From: Sorex araneus | Taxonomy: Eukaryota; Chordata; Mammalia; Eulipotyphla; Soricidae | Assembly (NCBI RefSeq): GCF_027595985.1 | Contig: NC_073305.1 | Span: 153,586,923 to 153,650,922, forward strand | Direction: 5' to 3' | Length of the DNA: 64,000 nt | Shown: positions 1 through 10,858 of the stretch, piece after piece | How positions within the stretch are numbered: position 1 is the first letter of the stretch | Layout: every line of letters begins with the position of its first letter | Position numbers and translations under genes: made by a program | The notes under the pieces: model-generated | What the model was told of the DNA's origin: nothing | What the model saw: the letters and a program-made list of their open reading frames with translations, nothing else | The model's database searches: none

Positions 1-744
1 ACTGCCTGGTTAAAAGTTTAATGCCAACTGTACTGCTCAGTTAAAAATTCTGGATTTTCTGGAGCAAATGTGCCTGCATGCCATCTCCAAACTCTACAAT
101 ACTGATAATGCAGTAATAGCACACCAGATTGGATGGGATGTCACATAGAAGCCGACCAATTTCGACTACTAAAAACATTAACATTAACATAGAAGGCCCG
201 ACTTGCAACAACACTTTAGTAATCACTCAGACAAGAATGTAATGTCTCCATGGTAAATCACAACCATTTACACTAATTTTCTGCTAAGGAAATGATTTTT
301 TGATCATTCAATTAGCAATTTATTAGTATCAAGCAATATAAAATAAATTATTGTGGGCCTGCTATTAGGGGCAGGCTTAAGGGGTGCTTGGGAAAATTAG
401 AGACAATAATGGTGGGTTTGGTGTTGGAATATTGAATGCCTGTAACAGATGATTAGGAACAACTTTGTAAACCGCAGTGTTTAAATAAAGTGTAGGGGAG
501 AAAAAAAATTTTACATGCGTACGCCTTACCTATTTCATGTAAACTCCAAAATATATTAACATGGAATCTTTTTAAAGTTTTATTAATGACAAGTAAGACA
601 TGAATATTACCATAATGAGATTTGTGTACAAAATAAAATTTAATGCAATATATTTTTGATTTCTTAATCACTATTAATAAATAATTTCTCCTGAATATAA
701 TCCCAACACCACACCCATCCCCAGTGTACCACACTACCATGTCT

Positions 745-1165
745 CACTCAGGAAGTACTCTGAGGGCTTTATGGACCTCAAGGAGGCTGAGGTCATCACT
801 GACTGCCAGATGAGCAGGTTCCCAGCTATGGCCTTGTGCCTGTGACTGACAAGACAGCTGCTGAGAGGACTTACAAGGACCCTAATCTCAACATCAATGA
901 CTGCAAGGCCAATTTAAGCCTGGCCCATGTGGGTACCAAGCCATAGAGTCTATATACCGACTTTGCCATTGGTCTGCAGAAACTACACAGCAAGTTAATC
1001 TAGAAGATTTATGGTCTGGTGCCTGGCTACGTCTACCCTGGAGCCATCATCCTGCCAGGTCTGATATTTTCAGCCTCCCCATTCCCTCACTGTCCTCACC
1101 CTACATGGAGTACCCTTTGATCAGGATGGTCTAAACTCCCACCTTGCTCTGAGCAGTACCCCTAC
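745..1165 (+). pseudogene. RBM38-like processed pseudogene fragment
   Basis: Broken translation recalls the RNA-recognition-motif protein RBM38 (RNPC1) or its relative RBM24. It starts after the RRM N-terminus with 'RKYSEGF', then 'EAEVITD', 'DKTAAERTYKDPN', 'KANLSLAHVGTKP', 'SLYTDFAIGLQKLH', 'YGLVPGYVYPGAIILPG' and finally 'EQYPYAS'. The post-RRM part favours RBM38. Several in-frame stops and small frameshifts are present, no introns are seen, and an A-run ('tttaaaaaaaaa') lies about 40 bp downstream. Absent from the right duplicate copy. Confidence 0.72.
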
Positions 1166-1206
1166 GCCTCTTGCCTTTACACTGGTCATTCATGTATATT
1201 TAAAAA

Positions 1207-2142
1207 AAAATGTTTTCTGTTGGCTCCAGTTTAGTGTAAAAAATTAGATTATGTGTATTAAGCACTTACAGAGTTTAAGTAAACTCCTTTAATCCTTAGA
1301 AAAATACAGTACTTATGAAATACTTTTTCCCAACATGGTGTTAGTACCTTTTGTTTGCCTTCTGATTCTACCTTCTCTCTCACTTCTGTTCCCAGTTGCT
1401 TAGAGTTCACAGACAAAAAGGGACTCCTTTGGGATAGAGGGTTACTCAGTATGTGGTCACTTGGAAAGTTTCAAAAGTATTGTGTGAAATCCATCTAATT
1501 GTCCTAAGATGCCTTGAGCTTTGTGTTTTCTCTTTTTTTAAGCCATGCTATTGGAGATTCCCTGTGCTCTTTACTTTGGTCTATTATTTTTCTCTTTGAC
1601 TCTGAATTATGTCTTCTTCCTCTGTTCCCACATTATTCTATCTTCACTGTGTTCTTCATCTTGCCTAATTGGCCTCAGGGAGATCTCAGAAGAGAAACTG
1701 GTAGCTGAGGTACATTAATGAGGACTAGAGATTACTGAAAGTGAGTGATACCGGTCTTGCTGTTTCCAGAAAACAGGAAGTTAGCTGAAAAGCCCATCCA
1801 CATCATCCGAGTTTTTGCCTACAAGGTGAGGGCATGACAAATTCTGGAAGATTTAGAAGGCCAGAGTCTTTGCTTGAAAGACACTGTAAAAGCATTATGG
1901 TATGCACACTATAGTTTTGATCTGGAACCAAATATGTCTAACATGCATATCTTTGTTTGAGTACTAGTAGCACAGTATTCAGTGATGCAGTACTAATACT
2001 AGTAGCACAAAAGCTCAGTGCCCGGATTGGAAGGTTGGCTTTTCAAAAATGAAAAGCTTATTGCTTACCATGAAAATATCTGTCCACATTTACTGAGAGA
2101 TCCATAGCAAAAATTCTGATCACAAACATCCTACTTTAGATC
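1207..2142 (+). other. Non-coding flank shared by both LEG1 copies, with exon-like segments
   Basis: No gene is recognised. Two short stretches are bounded by AG and GT in both duplicate copies: near 1774-1830 (59721-59776 in the right copy), with 'ctgtttccag' before and 'aag|gtgagg' after and one open phase reading '..NRKLAEKPIHIIRVF..', and near 1397-1465, after 'tgttcccag'. These may be chance or relics of an unknown exon. Confidence 0.35.
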
Positions 2143-2148
2143 TCTGGT

Positions 2149-3344
2149 TGTGTAAAAATCACAAAAATAAAAAGAAAAGCGTGGGCGAGGGAAAGAGCAC
2201 CTCACCGCACCGAGCCAGGCACAGGGCCTAAGGCAGCAGCGCTGTCTCTCCGGCCACCCGAGTTCGGTAGTCTCCGGCCTCTTCCCCCACCCCGGGGAGG
2301 CTGATGACGATGATGTGGCAGGCGAAGGAAGGAACGGAGCAAAGATGGTTGGTCTCACTTGCAGTTTATTCCAATCTTCCCTCTATACACTCTCCTCTGG
2401 AACTCTCCCCTTTCCCCCTCACACAGCTCCCTTAAATATCCTGCATCCCCCAGCAGGCTGGGGCTTATACAAAGGTGTGGTTACAATCCATAGGGGGTAA
2501 AGTTCTGTCCCTTAGGGGAATGCTTTCACTAAGACAGAATCTCTCTCAGTGGGACATCCGCCCAAGAGAGGAATTCCACGGGTGTGTTTCTCCTTTCTTT
2601 GTCCGAGTAACATATAAGTATTCATATTATAAATCATTTTGTAAGGACATAGCAAGAGATGCATTAAGCTTATAGAATTGCTCTCCAGGGGTCACCTCGA
2701 TCTCAGACTACAGCACTCAGGCCAGATTAGTCTTTCCTAGCCCTAGCATGGCCTAGTCTCCTCGTTGCTTTTGGATCATGACATGACAGCCCATGACCAA
2801 GCTCTTAACATATAGTTAAGCATTAGGCGCTTTGGCCAGGCCCATCTCGATGCCAGGGTAGCACATAACTCACCGCTTGCCCTGAATCCTTCCCGTCCCT
2901 CGTCGGGACCCTGCTTTTGGGGTGCTAGGAACTGAGGGCAACTGAAGCTGAAGTGGAGAAAGCAGATGCCCGGGAGGGAATAATATTTGAGGCCAATTAA
3001 ATCCCATGTTACCAAACCATATTAATATATGTCTTTCTTTGTCCATACAAAAAGGATATTGTTTTAAGGTAAACTATTCAAAAGACATAAGAGAGGAGAA
3101 AGACAATATTAACTTAAAGACAATATTAACTTACACTGTCCTAGCAAGGTCTGACCTTACAAATTAAGAGTTTGATTAGAGGAAGAGCAGATAAACTGGT
3201 AGAAATGGTTACAGACAAACAAAGGAATGGGAGTGACTCGGGAGCACTTTGATGGGCGTGACTGATAAACCTAAGCTCCTTGGGGCAAGGGGAGCAAGGA
3301 CGAACCAAAGTCAGGCCTAACTTATTTAGAGCTATATTCCAACA
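2149..3344 (-). mobile_element. Solo LTR, class II ERV type, left LEG1 flank
   Basis: 1196-bp element starting TG and ending CA, flanked by the perfect 6-bp duplication 'tctggt' at 2143-2148 and 3345-3350. A reverse-strand AATAAA near 2367 and a reverse-strand TATAAG near 2466 set the orientation as minus. The empty site is preserved in the right duplicate at 60092-60097. It shares long blocks (for example 'ggccaggcccatctcgatgc') with the LTR at 16320-17303. 6-bp duplications are usual for class II (betaretrovirus-like) integrases. Confidence 0.88.
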
Positions 3345-3350
3345 TCTGGT

Positions 3351-4300
3351 CATCAAACTGTACATCATACAAGCATCAGTTTCAACACCTTTATTGTAAC
3401 ACCATGACTTACCATATTGTTTATAATATTTATTTCAAAATATTAAAATAAATGTTTTTTATTTAAATAAAGTGTTATTTCAGGCACTAGGTGTTTCAAC
3501 AGCATCCCACTACTAGTGTGCCCTTCTCTCCCCATTTCTCATCTCTATCCCTGTTTACCCCATGGTGAGCGTCAATATTACTTCATATTGTTTCTTACAA
3601 CACAAAGACAAATGGTATTATCAGAACTTAGATCCATGAGTCCATCTGTGATAACTGTTATATGTCACAACGATGTTACGAAAGTCATTGCCTGAGGATC
3701 TACTGTGCCATGTAGTGCTTGTTGAGGCTTCTGTGTTACTATTTAGATTCACTGAGCTTGGTGGTCTTCTATGCAACTTTCCAATCAGATTTGTTGTGAT
3801 CCTACTGGGCTGACAGGCCTATGAAATTTTGAAGTAACTCCTGGTTGTTATTCCTAGTTGACTTTCAAACGTACCATATTCCAACATGAACCCCACCACA
3901 GTTTTAACTTCCCTCCACTAGCGTCCCCAGATTCGTTTATACTCTCTAGCCTGCCTTCTTGGTAGGCACACTTTTAAGTTTGGTTGGTGCAGTGTGGATC
4001 TCATATTTACAGTGCTTTTTGGCTCTGTGATTTAGATATATACCTGGATCACACCTTTACGGCACTAATATGCTGGAGGCTTCTGCCCCCTACCCAGGTT
4101 ACCTCCTGTCTCTTTCTTCTTGTTTCCACCCTCAGTTCAATTTGATCTTAATCATTATAGAGGACTTAATAAGTAAGCTCTCCTCTCCAAAGGCAAGTAA
4201 ATGCCTTGTCTTAAAATTTCTAGATGATGATGTAAGGAATGTCCTTAATTTTCTAGTCACATTAAAAAATAAATATATTAAAAGTTTTCTAAAAGTTTAA
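3351..4300 (+). other. Unique or ancient-repeat LEG1 upstream DNA
   Basis: AT-rich, no supported gene. It is present in both duplicate copies. The part around 3440-3620 resembles a very decayed L1 3' region. 3961-3976 ('ggtaggcacactttt|aa') is the intact version of the L1 target used twice in the right copy. Confidence 0.5.
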
Positions 4301-4302
4301 AA

Positions 4303-4490
4303 TGAGGCACAGAGATATTATTGCTAGTGTTGTGTGTGCTTGTCTTGCACACATCCAATCAAGGTTTGATCCCTAGCACACACTATGTTTGTCCACATCT
4401 GTGAGGAGTGATCCCTGAGCACAGAGATGGGAGTAAGCCCTAAGCACTAACACTCGTGACCCCCAAACAAGGCCAAAACAATTCTAAAAT
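4303..4490 (+). mobile_element. Old SOR-like SINE, left copy
   Basis: Decayed tRNA-SINE order: 'cttgtcttgcac', 'tttgatccctagca', 'gagtgatccctgagcac', 'gggagtaagccctaag', 'gtgacccccaaac'. The same insertion is at 63010-63197, so it predates the duplication. Confidence 0.7.
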
Positions 4491-4933
4491 ACTCAACATT
4501 AAGAAGTCTTCAAGAACATTTTTTCTACTGGCATGTGAATATAAATCAATATTAGTAATGTTATTTAACAATACAACCATCCTGTTTTCTTTAGCAAGGC
4601 ATTTTCATCTTTATCCTACTGTCGTGGGATGTGGGGGGAGAAAACATTGTTCTACAATTAACATAAATCTGATAACTGGCAGGTGTAGAATCAAAACAAA
4701 ACAAACCGAAAACCCAAACCCAAACCCAAAACTAACAAGTCTAAAATAAATAACCAACATTAAACTCTCCTGGAACATTTTTTCACCTGTTATGTGAATA
4801 GAAGGTCGTATTGGACAGGTTACCCTATTTTCATCGGCAAGGAAGACATTTTCAATTTTATCTTTTCATCTCCAGAAAAAAGAAAACAGTAGATAGACAA
4901 TAAGCCTACAGCAGAGTTCTTCCTTCGTTTCCC

Positions 4934-4941
4934 AATAAATA
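4934..4941 (+). promoter_or_regulatory. TATA-like element of LEG1 copy A
   Basis: 'AATAAATA' about 35-42 bp before the LEG1 ATG, followed by 'ctctgatcgaatctcagtcc'. The same block is kept unchanged in front of copy B (near 63642). A start site between this box and the ATG would give a very short 5' UTR, or an upstream non-coding exon may exist. Inference only. Confidence 0.4.
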
Positions 4942-4975
4942 CTCTGATCGAATCTCAGTCCTCAGTACTGGCACG

Positions 4976-5276
4976 ATGGCGTTCTTCGCTCTGTGGTACT
5001 GTGTACTAGTTGGTTCCTTCTCTGTTTCTCTAGCAGAGATGCTCAACCTCTCAGCTCTATATCCTCCTAAATGGGAGGAGAGTCCTGGTGAATTCAGTAA
5101 CTATACATCAAGAAATGGAAAATATGTTATTAATCCTTGGGTATACCCTGAAAGATTGGGGATGTATAAAATCCTGTTAAACAAGACAGCCAAATATTTT
5201 CAAAGATTTGGAAAAGATAATGAAGAAAATCTCTTATGGGGATTGCCTCTGCAGCATGGCTGGCAATATAGTTCAG
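4976..5276 (+). CDS. LEG1: LEG1 copy A exon 1
   Basis: The ATG lies in 'gcacgATGgcg'. It was chosen because it begins the hydrophobic signal peptide and because the same start is kept in the second copy at 63684. The exon encodes residues 1-100 and ends in phase 1 at the consensus donor CAG|GTAAGT. It carries the signal peptide, all three N-terminal sequons and the 'NPWVYPERLGMY' block. Confidence 0.93.
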
Positions 5277-7123
5277 GTAAGTATCTTTCTCATTTTTGTT
5301 CTAATGATCTATTAATATAACCATGCACTAGTTGGTAAACGGGACTCAGTATATATCGTGCATTCATTTTACAAATTCTTTTTTTCCTGCTTGTGCTTTT
5401 TTTCTTTCCCTTCTCCATAAAGTTTTTTATGTGTTGTATTTTTGTTTTTTGCTTTTTGGGTCACACCCAGCGATGCTCAGGGGTTACTCCTGGCTTTCCA
5501 CTCAGATATTACTCCTGGCAGTGCTTGGCGGACCATATGGGATGCCGGGGATCGAACCCGGGTCTGCCACGTGCAAGGCAAATGCCCTACCCGCTGTGCT
5601 ATCGCTCCAGCCCCTATGTGTTGTATTTTTTATTAGAAACAATAATAGAACATAAGACATAGTTGCCATTCATGAGAGATTTTATGTATAATTTGTTGAT
5701 CTTTCCACAGATATTTGTTAAACTTCTGTAAGCATCCGACTCCATTCTACGCATTGGGTTAAATAAAACCATCAAGGAGATATCCATTGAAGCCAGAGAT
5801 AACTTCCAATTAGAAAGTTTTTTGAAGTTATGATTACTTAGCCACTGGGAATGGAAGTGCAAAAGAGAAGAATCTTGTGTAGGAGCATGCTTCTCTGAGA
5901 ATATTGATTTTTTGGGGGGTTCTCTGAGAATAATGTTTTCTGTTTGTCTCTTTTTAAGAAGCAATGCATGTACTAATGTTTATTTGAAGTATACTTAGGC
6001 CAGAGCTTCATAAATTAAATGTAAAATCTTGTCCTGTCTGACAAACCAAAGATTCACATGAGAAGGTGTGCTTCTTGCCTAGTCCATATTGAGAACAGTG
6101 CCAATAGGAAAGTTTTCTTTGTTTTAGATGGAAACAAAATGAGTGAACAAGTTAGTTTGATTTATCTCAAGTCTGAGCAGTGATCTTATGTAGGAGCTAC
6201 TGAAATTGACAAGTCAACCACTTTTGTCTGGGAACACATGGAGACCCAAACCTACTCTCACTTATCTGACTTTCCTGGGGGTCAAAATGGCCATGGATCT
6301 GGGGAAACACTAACATAAAGTTTATGATTTTAAAAACATCTGCTTCAGAGAGGTTGGTAATGGAAGATGAATGAGCTGCCTGAATCTTCCTTTTTAATTA
6401 AATTCACATTCATTTTATTTTATTATATACATTACATTATGGCAGGATACAGTTTAAACTCATGTGGTACAGGGAGTATTAATGGTCATAAACAAACAGT
6501 GGGTCAGTTTCTCGGCCATGGAAGACCTAACAACATCATTAGAACAGTAAATATAGGAGAAATTCAACAAAGAATAATAAATATCAGCAGTTATATAACT
6601 GTTAAAAGTGAAAAGGGGCGTGGGGAATAGAATGAAGTGGAATAATCAGGCAATTAACTAAATAAGATTTTATTGCTTTTTGTTTTGTTTTGTTTTTACA
6701 TTTTGGGTCATACCCAGCTATGCTCAGGCCTTACTCCTGGCTTTGCACTCAGAAATTACTCCTGACGGTGCTTGGGGGACCATATGGGATGCCGGGGATT
6801 GAATCTGGGTCGGCCGCATGCAAGGCAATCATCCTATCCGCTATACTATCGCTCCTGCTCCTAAAATAAGACTTTAAATATGTATAAATTTCACAGTAGA
6901 AATAGAAACAACTTCTTTTTAGAGAGTAAAAGGATAAGTTCAATTAGTGGTTCTCAGATTTGACTGTTCATTGAAATCAACAATTTTGTTTTAAGAACAT
7001 CATATTCAAAGGTATACAAACAGAAATTCTATTCAGTTTTAATACTACGTGAAATTAGCCAAAATAACAGACTTAGAACCACATGTCATATGTGTATGTG
7101 ATTGAGTGGAGGGTGTGTGAGTG

Positions 7124-7158
<35 letters not shown>

Positions 7159-10100
7159 CTATGTAAAGAAGAAAACAGGAATGAAAGTGAAGACATGAAG
7201 GATTTCAGAGAAAGAAGGTTGGTACTGGATCTTTGAAAGTAGAACTTATAAAGTATTTATTTTTATTCAGGAATAAGGGGTACTGAGATATTAGTTAATT
7301 TACTTAGTAGTTTGAGATTTAAGTTTTAAGAAGTAGAAAATTTCTAGGATCATAAACAAATACAATTTTATAATATTGTATTTTCATTGACATTTTTAGT
7401 ATTTTGATATAGATGAATTAGAATGCAGAATAGGCATTATTGTGTTAAGCTCAAATTCTAATTTTATAAACAAAATACAGCTAATTGACATTTATAAGCA
7501 CGTTCAATATGTATGTAATAAAAGTTTCTGTATATCCTTTCTTTCCTAGGTAGATTAGCTGATCCCACAAGAACGACAGATTGTGGTTACGAATCTGATC
7601 CTTTATGTATCTCAGAGGACAGTTGGTGGGCTGGTAAGTTCATTTATATAACTTAACAGGCAATAACCTTCCCCCCAAAACAACATTCAACCTAACATTT
7701 AGTCACAGAGATTAAAACATAAATACTATTATTTCTTTGCCCCAAAGAAAACAACTCTAGTACCCTATGCTCTTATGTCACATTCTAGGCTTTAACAACC
7801 ACAACTTCACTAAAGATTCCCCAGGGCTTACTCCCTCCTCTCATCTCCTCGCCCTCTCCCCCCCACCCCCAGAGGAATAACACTAAGGATAGCTACCGTT
7901 GAAAGATAGTTCCTGCAGTTAGCTGGGAGTTTCCACTCTAGGGGAGACTCTCCAGAAAAACAGAAGAGAAATGAGACAGCAAGAAAATAATGCTTTTACT
8001 CATTTTGTTCAGATCAAATCTATTTAACGTTTTAACCTATTTAACGTTTTAACCTATAAACAAGTCACAGATTAAGCTACCACAAGACTCGATAAAGCAC
8101 TGTTATCACTACTGTTATTACTAGTTCTTGGTCTTCATTCAGATATGTAATGTCAAGATAATTTAAAAATAGTTTCTTATTTTAAGTTTTATTTTGTGCT
8201 TTAGGAATTAAGTGAATTGATAAAATATTAGAGCTTTTTACCAATAATTAGAATATAATAACATTAAATTTTGCTTTTCTGGAGTGACAAAGATGTGAAC
8301 TAGTACCGGGTTTTCTAATAGGTATTGGTTCTTTTCAAAAACCACAAATAGTTATGGCCTCCAGTGTCGAGTTCTGTAAAATTCAGGCTTCTTTATTTTC
8401 AAATTAATTTAGGATTTTAGAGAATTGTATATTGCACTCACAAATGCATGTTTATGAAAAAAATGTTCTGTATCACCAATAGGAATCAATATAGCTTTTA
8501 GTCAACTATAAAATAGCTTCTGCACGGAAGAGCCTGGCAAGCTGCTCTGTGGCATATCTAATATGACAAATACAGTAACAATAACAGGTCTCTTTCCACT
8601 GACCCTGAAAGAGCCTTCAATCATGGGGAAAGACAGTAAGGAGAGGCTGCTAACATCTCAGAGCTGGGACAAATGGAGACGTTACTGGTGCCCGCTGAAA
8701 TGGAGACGTTACTGGTGACCTCCGAGCAAATCAATGAACAATGGGATGACAGTGATACAGTGATAAAATAGCTTCTAAATCCGTTAGATAAGTCATACAT
8801 AATTAGGTAAACTGTTCTTTTTTCCCCTCTCGGTGAGCCTCTCAAGCTATGGAGAGTATCTCGCCAGCATGGCAGAGCCTGGCAAGCTCCCCGTGGAGTA
8901 TTAGATGTGCCAAAAACAGTAACAAGTCTCACAATAGACGTTACTCGTGTCCGCTTGAGCAAATCGATGAGCAATGGAATGAAGTGACAGTGACAATGAC
9001 AGTTTGCATCTTTTAAAATCTTTTAAAAAACCATCCAAAGGTGTATTCTCAATCTTTTACTTTTTTGCTTTAGAGACACTATAAGATAAGAATTTTTCAA
9101 AGTCATGTTTGCACATTAAATCCAGGTAAATAGTATATGCCAATGCTATTAAAATATTGTAGTGGGGGGCTGGAGTGATAGCACAGTTGGTAGGGTGTTT
9201 TCCTTGCATGCGGCTGACCCGGGTTCAATTCCCAGCATCCCATATCATCCCCTGAGCACAGCCAGGAGTAATTCCTGAGTGAACAGCCAGGAGTAACCCC
9301 TGAGCATCACCAGGTGTGACCCCAAAATCAAAAATAAAATAAAATAAAATAAATTATGGTAGGAAAAGTAGCATTTCATGGTAAAGCTTCATTTAAAAAG
9401 TGCTGTATTATTCTAAGCGCAAGTGGACACTTTCTTTTTCAATTTAGAGCTTTAAGACTAATGAATTACCAAATCCATTTCAATTCTCTTTGTTTTAAGT
9501 TTCAGTAATGCACTTAAACTCACGCTTACTTATGATTGCAGTTATGTACAGAAATAGGTTTAAGTTTTACATACACTGTAGAAGGAATTTTGTTGTTTTT
9601 GTTGTTTTGGGGCCACACCAAGCAGAACTCAAGATTTTCTCTTGGCTCTGCATTCAGGGTTCACTTCTGGTAGGTTCTGGGAACCACATAGGGTGCAGTG
9701 GATGGAATCCTGGTTCCTGGTTGGTCACTGACGGCTGGACTATCAGTCAAGATCCCAGAGAGATTTTTTTTCCACAATGATTTTCTCCTAAATTTCTGGA
9801 TTTGTTAGATTTTGCTTAGTTATTTACAAAGTACTGAACATACCTTCTCTCACAGTTGTTAGTGCTTATGGTAACACAAGTGTTTTGCCTTTACAGATAT
9901 GAATTATTTTCTATGTGTATTGCCGGTGTTTGGTGCGGTGGATTCTGGCATCATGGGGATATCATCAGACCAGGTTGAACTTTTGCTGCCACCGAAGGAT
10001 GGGTCGAGGTTTTGCAATAGTGTTTCTAGTTGTCAGTCATCATACCCTACCACAATGAAAAAATGGAAAGCCTTTTACCAGGTTCATTTTCTTTCTTTTT

Positions 10101-10802
10101 TTTTATGTTTTTTAATTCATTCTTAGGAACTGACAAGATAATTTCTTTTAACATCCTTGGGTCTAGGTTTTTGCACTAATTACCAGATATTTTCTAAGTA
10201 TAAGAGTGTAATTGTGGAGCAGGAGAGAGAGTACAGCAGCTATTGGCATTCTCCTTGCTCATGGCCCATGTTAGTTCCAACCCAGGCATCAATATGGTCC
10301 CAGGAGAAGTGTCAAGAGTGATTCCTGAGTGTAGAGCCAGGAGTAAACCATGAGCATCTCCAGGTATGCTCCCAAATCAACAACAGCAAAAAGTGTAAAT
10401 TGTTTTAAAAGTTAAAATAATATTATTACACTGAACAAGGCACTATATGTCATTAGCAACCTCTTAATAAAAACCATCCACTTTATCTAACGCTAAATAA
10501 ATTACACATGAATGTGATAAATCACAAAATATTAATTAAACTAAAATGTTATTCTGATTAAGTAAATCACCAAATAAGTTACCAAATAACATTTGAGATA
10601 AATATGATTATGGAGTTAGTTTTAGAACAGTTAATGAACTTATTTAAAGAGATTTAATATGTGATCACAAGTCCGTGGATTGCAATTAATGTGACAACCA
10701 AAACCATTCAATGATAAAATAAAATATAATGATTTATATATAGACATTGGATTATATCAACACTTAAGAGATAGACTTACTAGTTGCAGAGATTAACAAT
10801 TT

Positions 10803-10858
<56 letters not shown>

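Larger units (their letters stand above)
1..5330 (+). repeat. Left copy of the LEG1 segmental duplication
   Basis: Upstream flank plus exon 1 of LEG1 copy A. By eye it aligns to the right end of the window in blocks: 1-616 with 58545-59156, 1207-2148 with about 59157-60097, 3345-3976 with about 60092-60687, and 3961 onward with 62670 onward. The segment boundary to the left lies outside the window. Confidence 0.92.

Noticed and set aside
5393-5662. ORFs reading 'GHTQRCSGVTPG' and similar, here and at many other sites
   Set aside because: Chance frames across SOR SINE copies; they recur wherever the SINE occurs.
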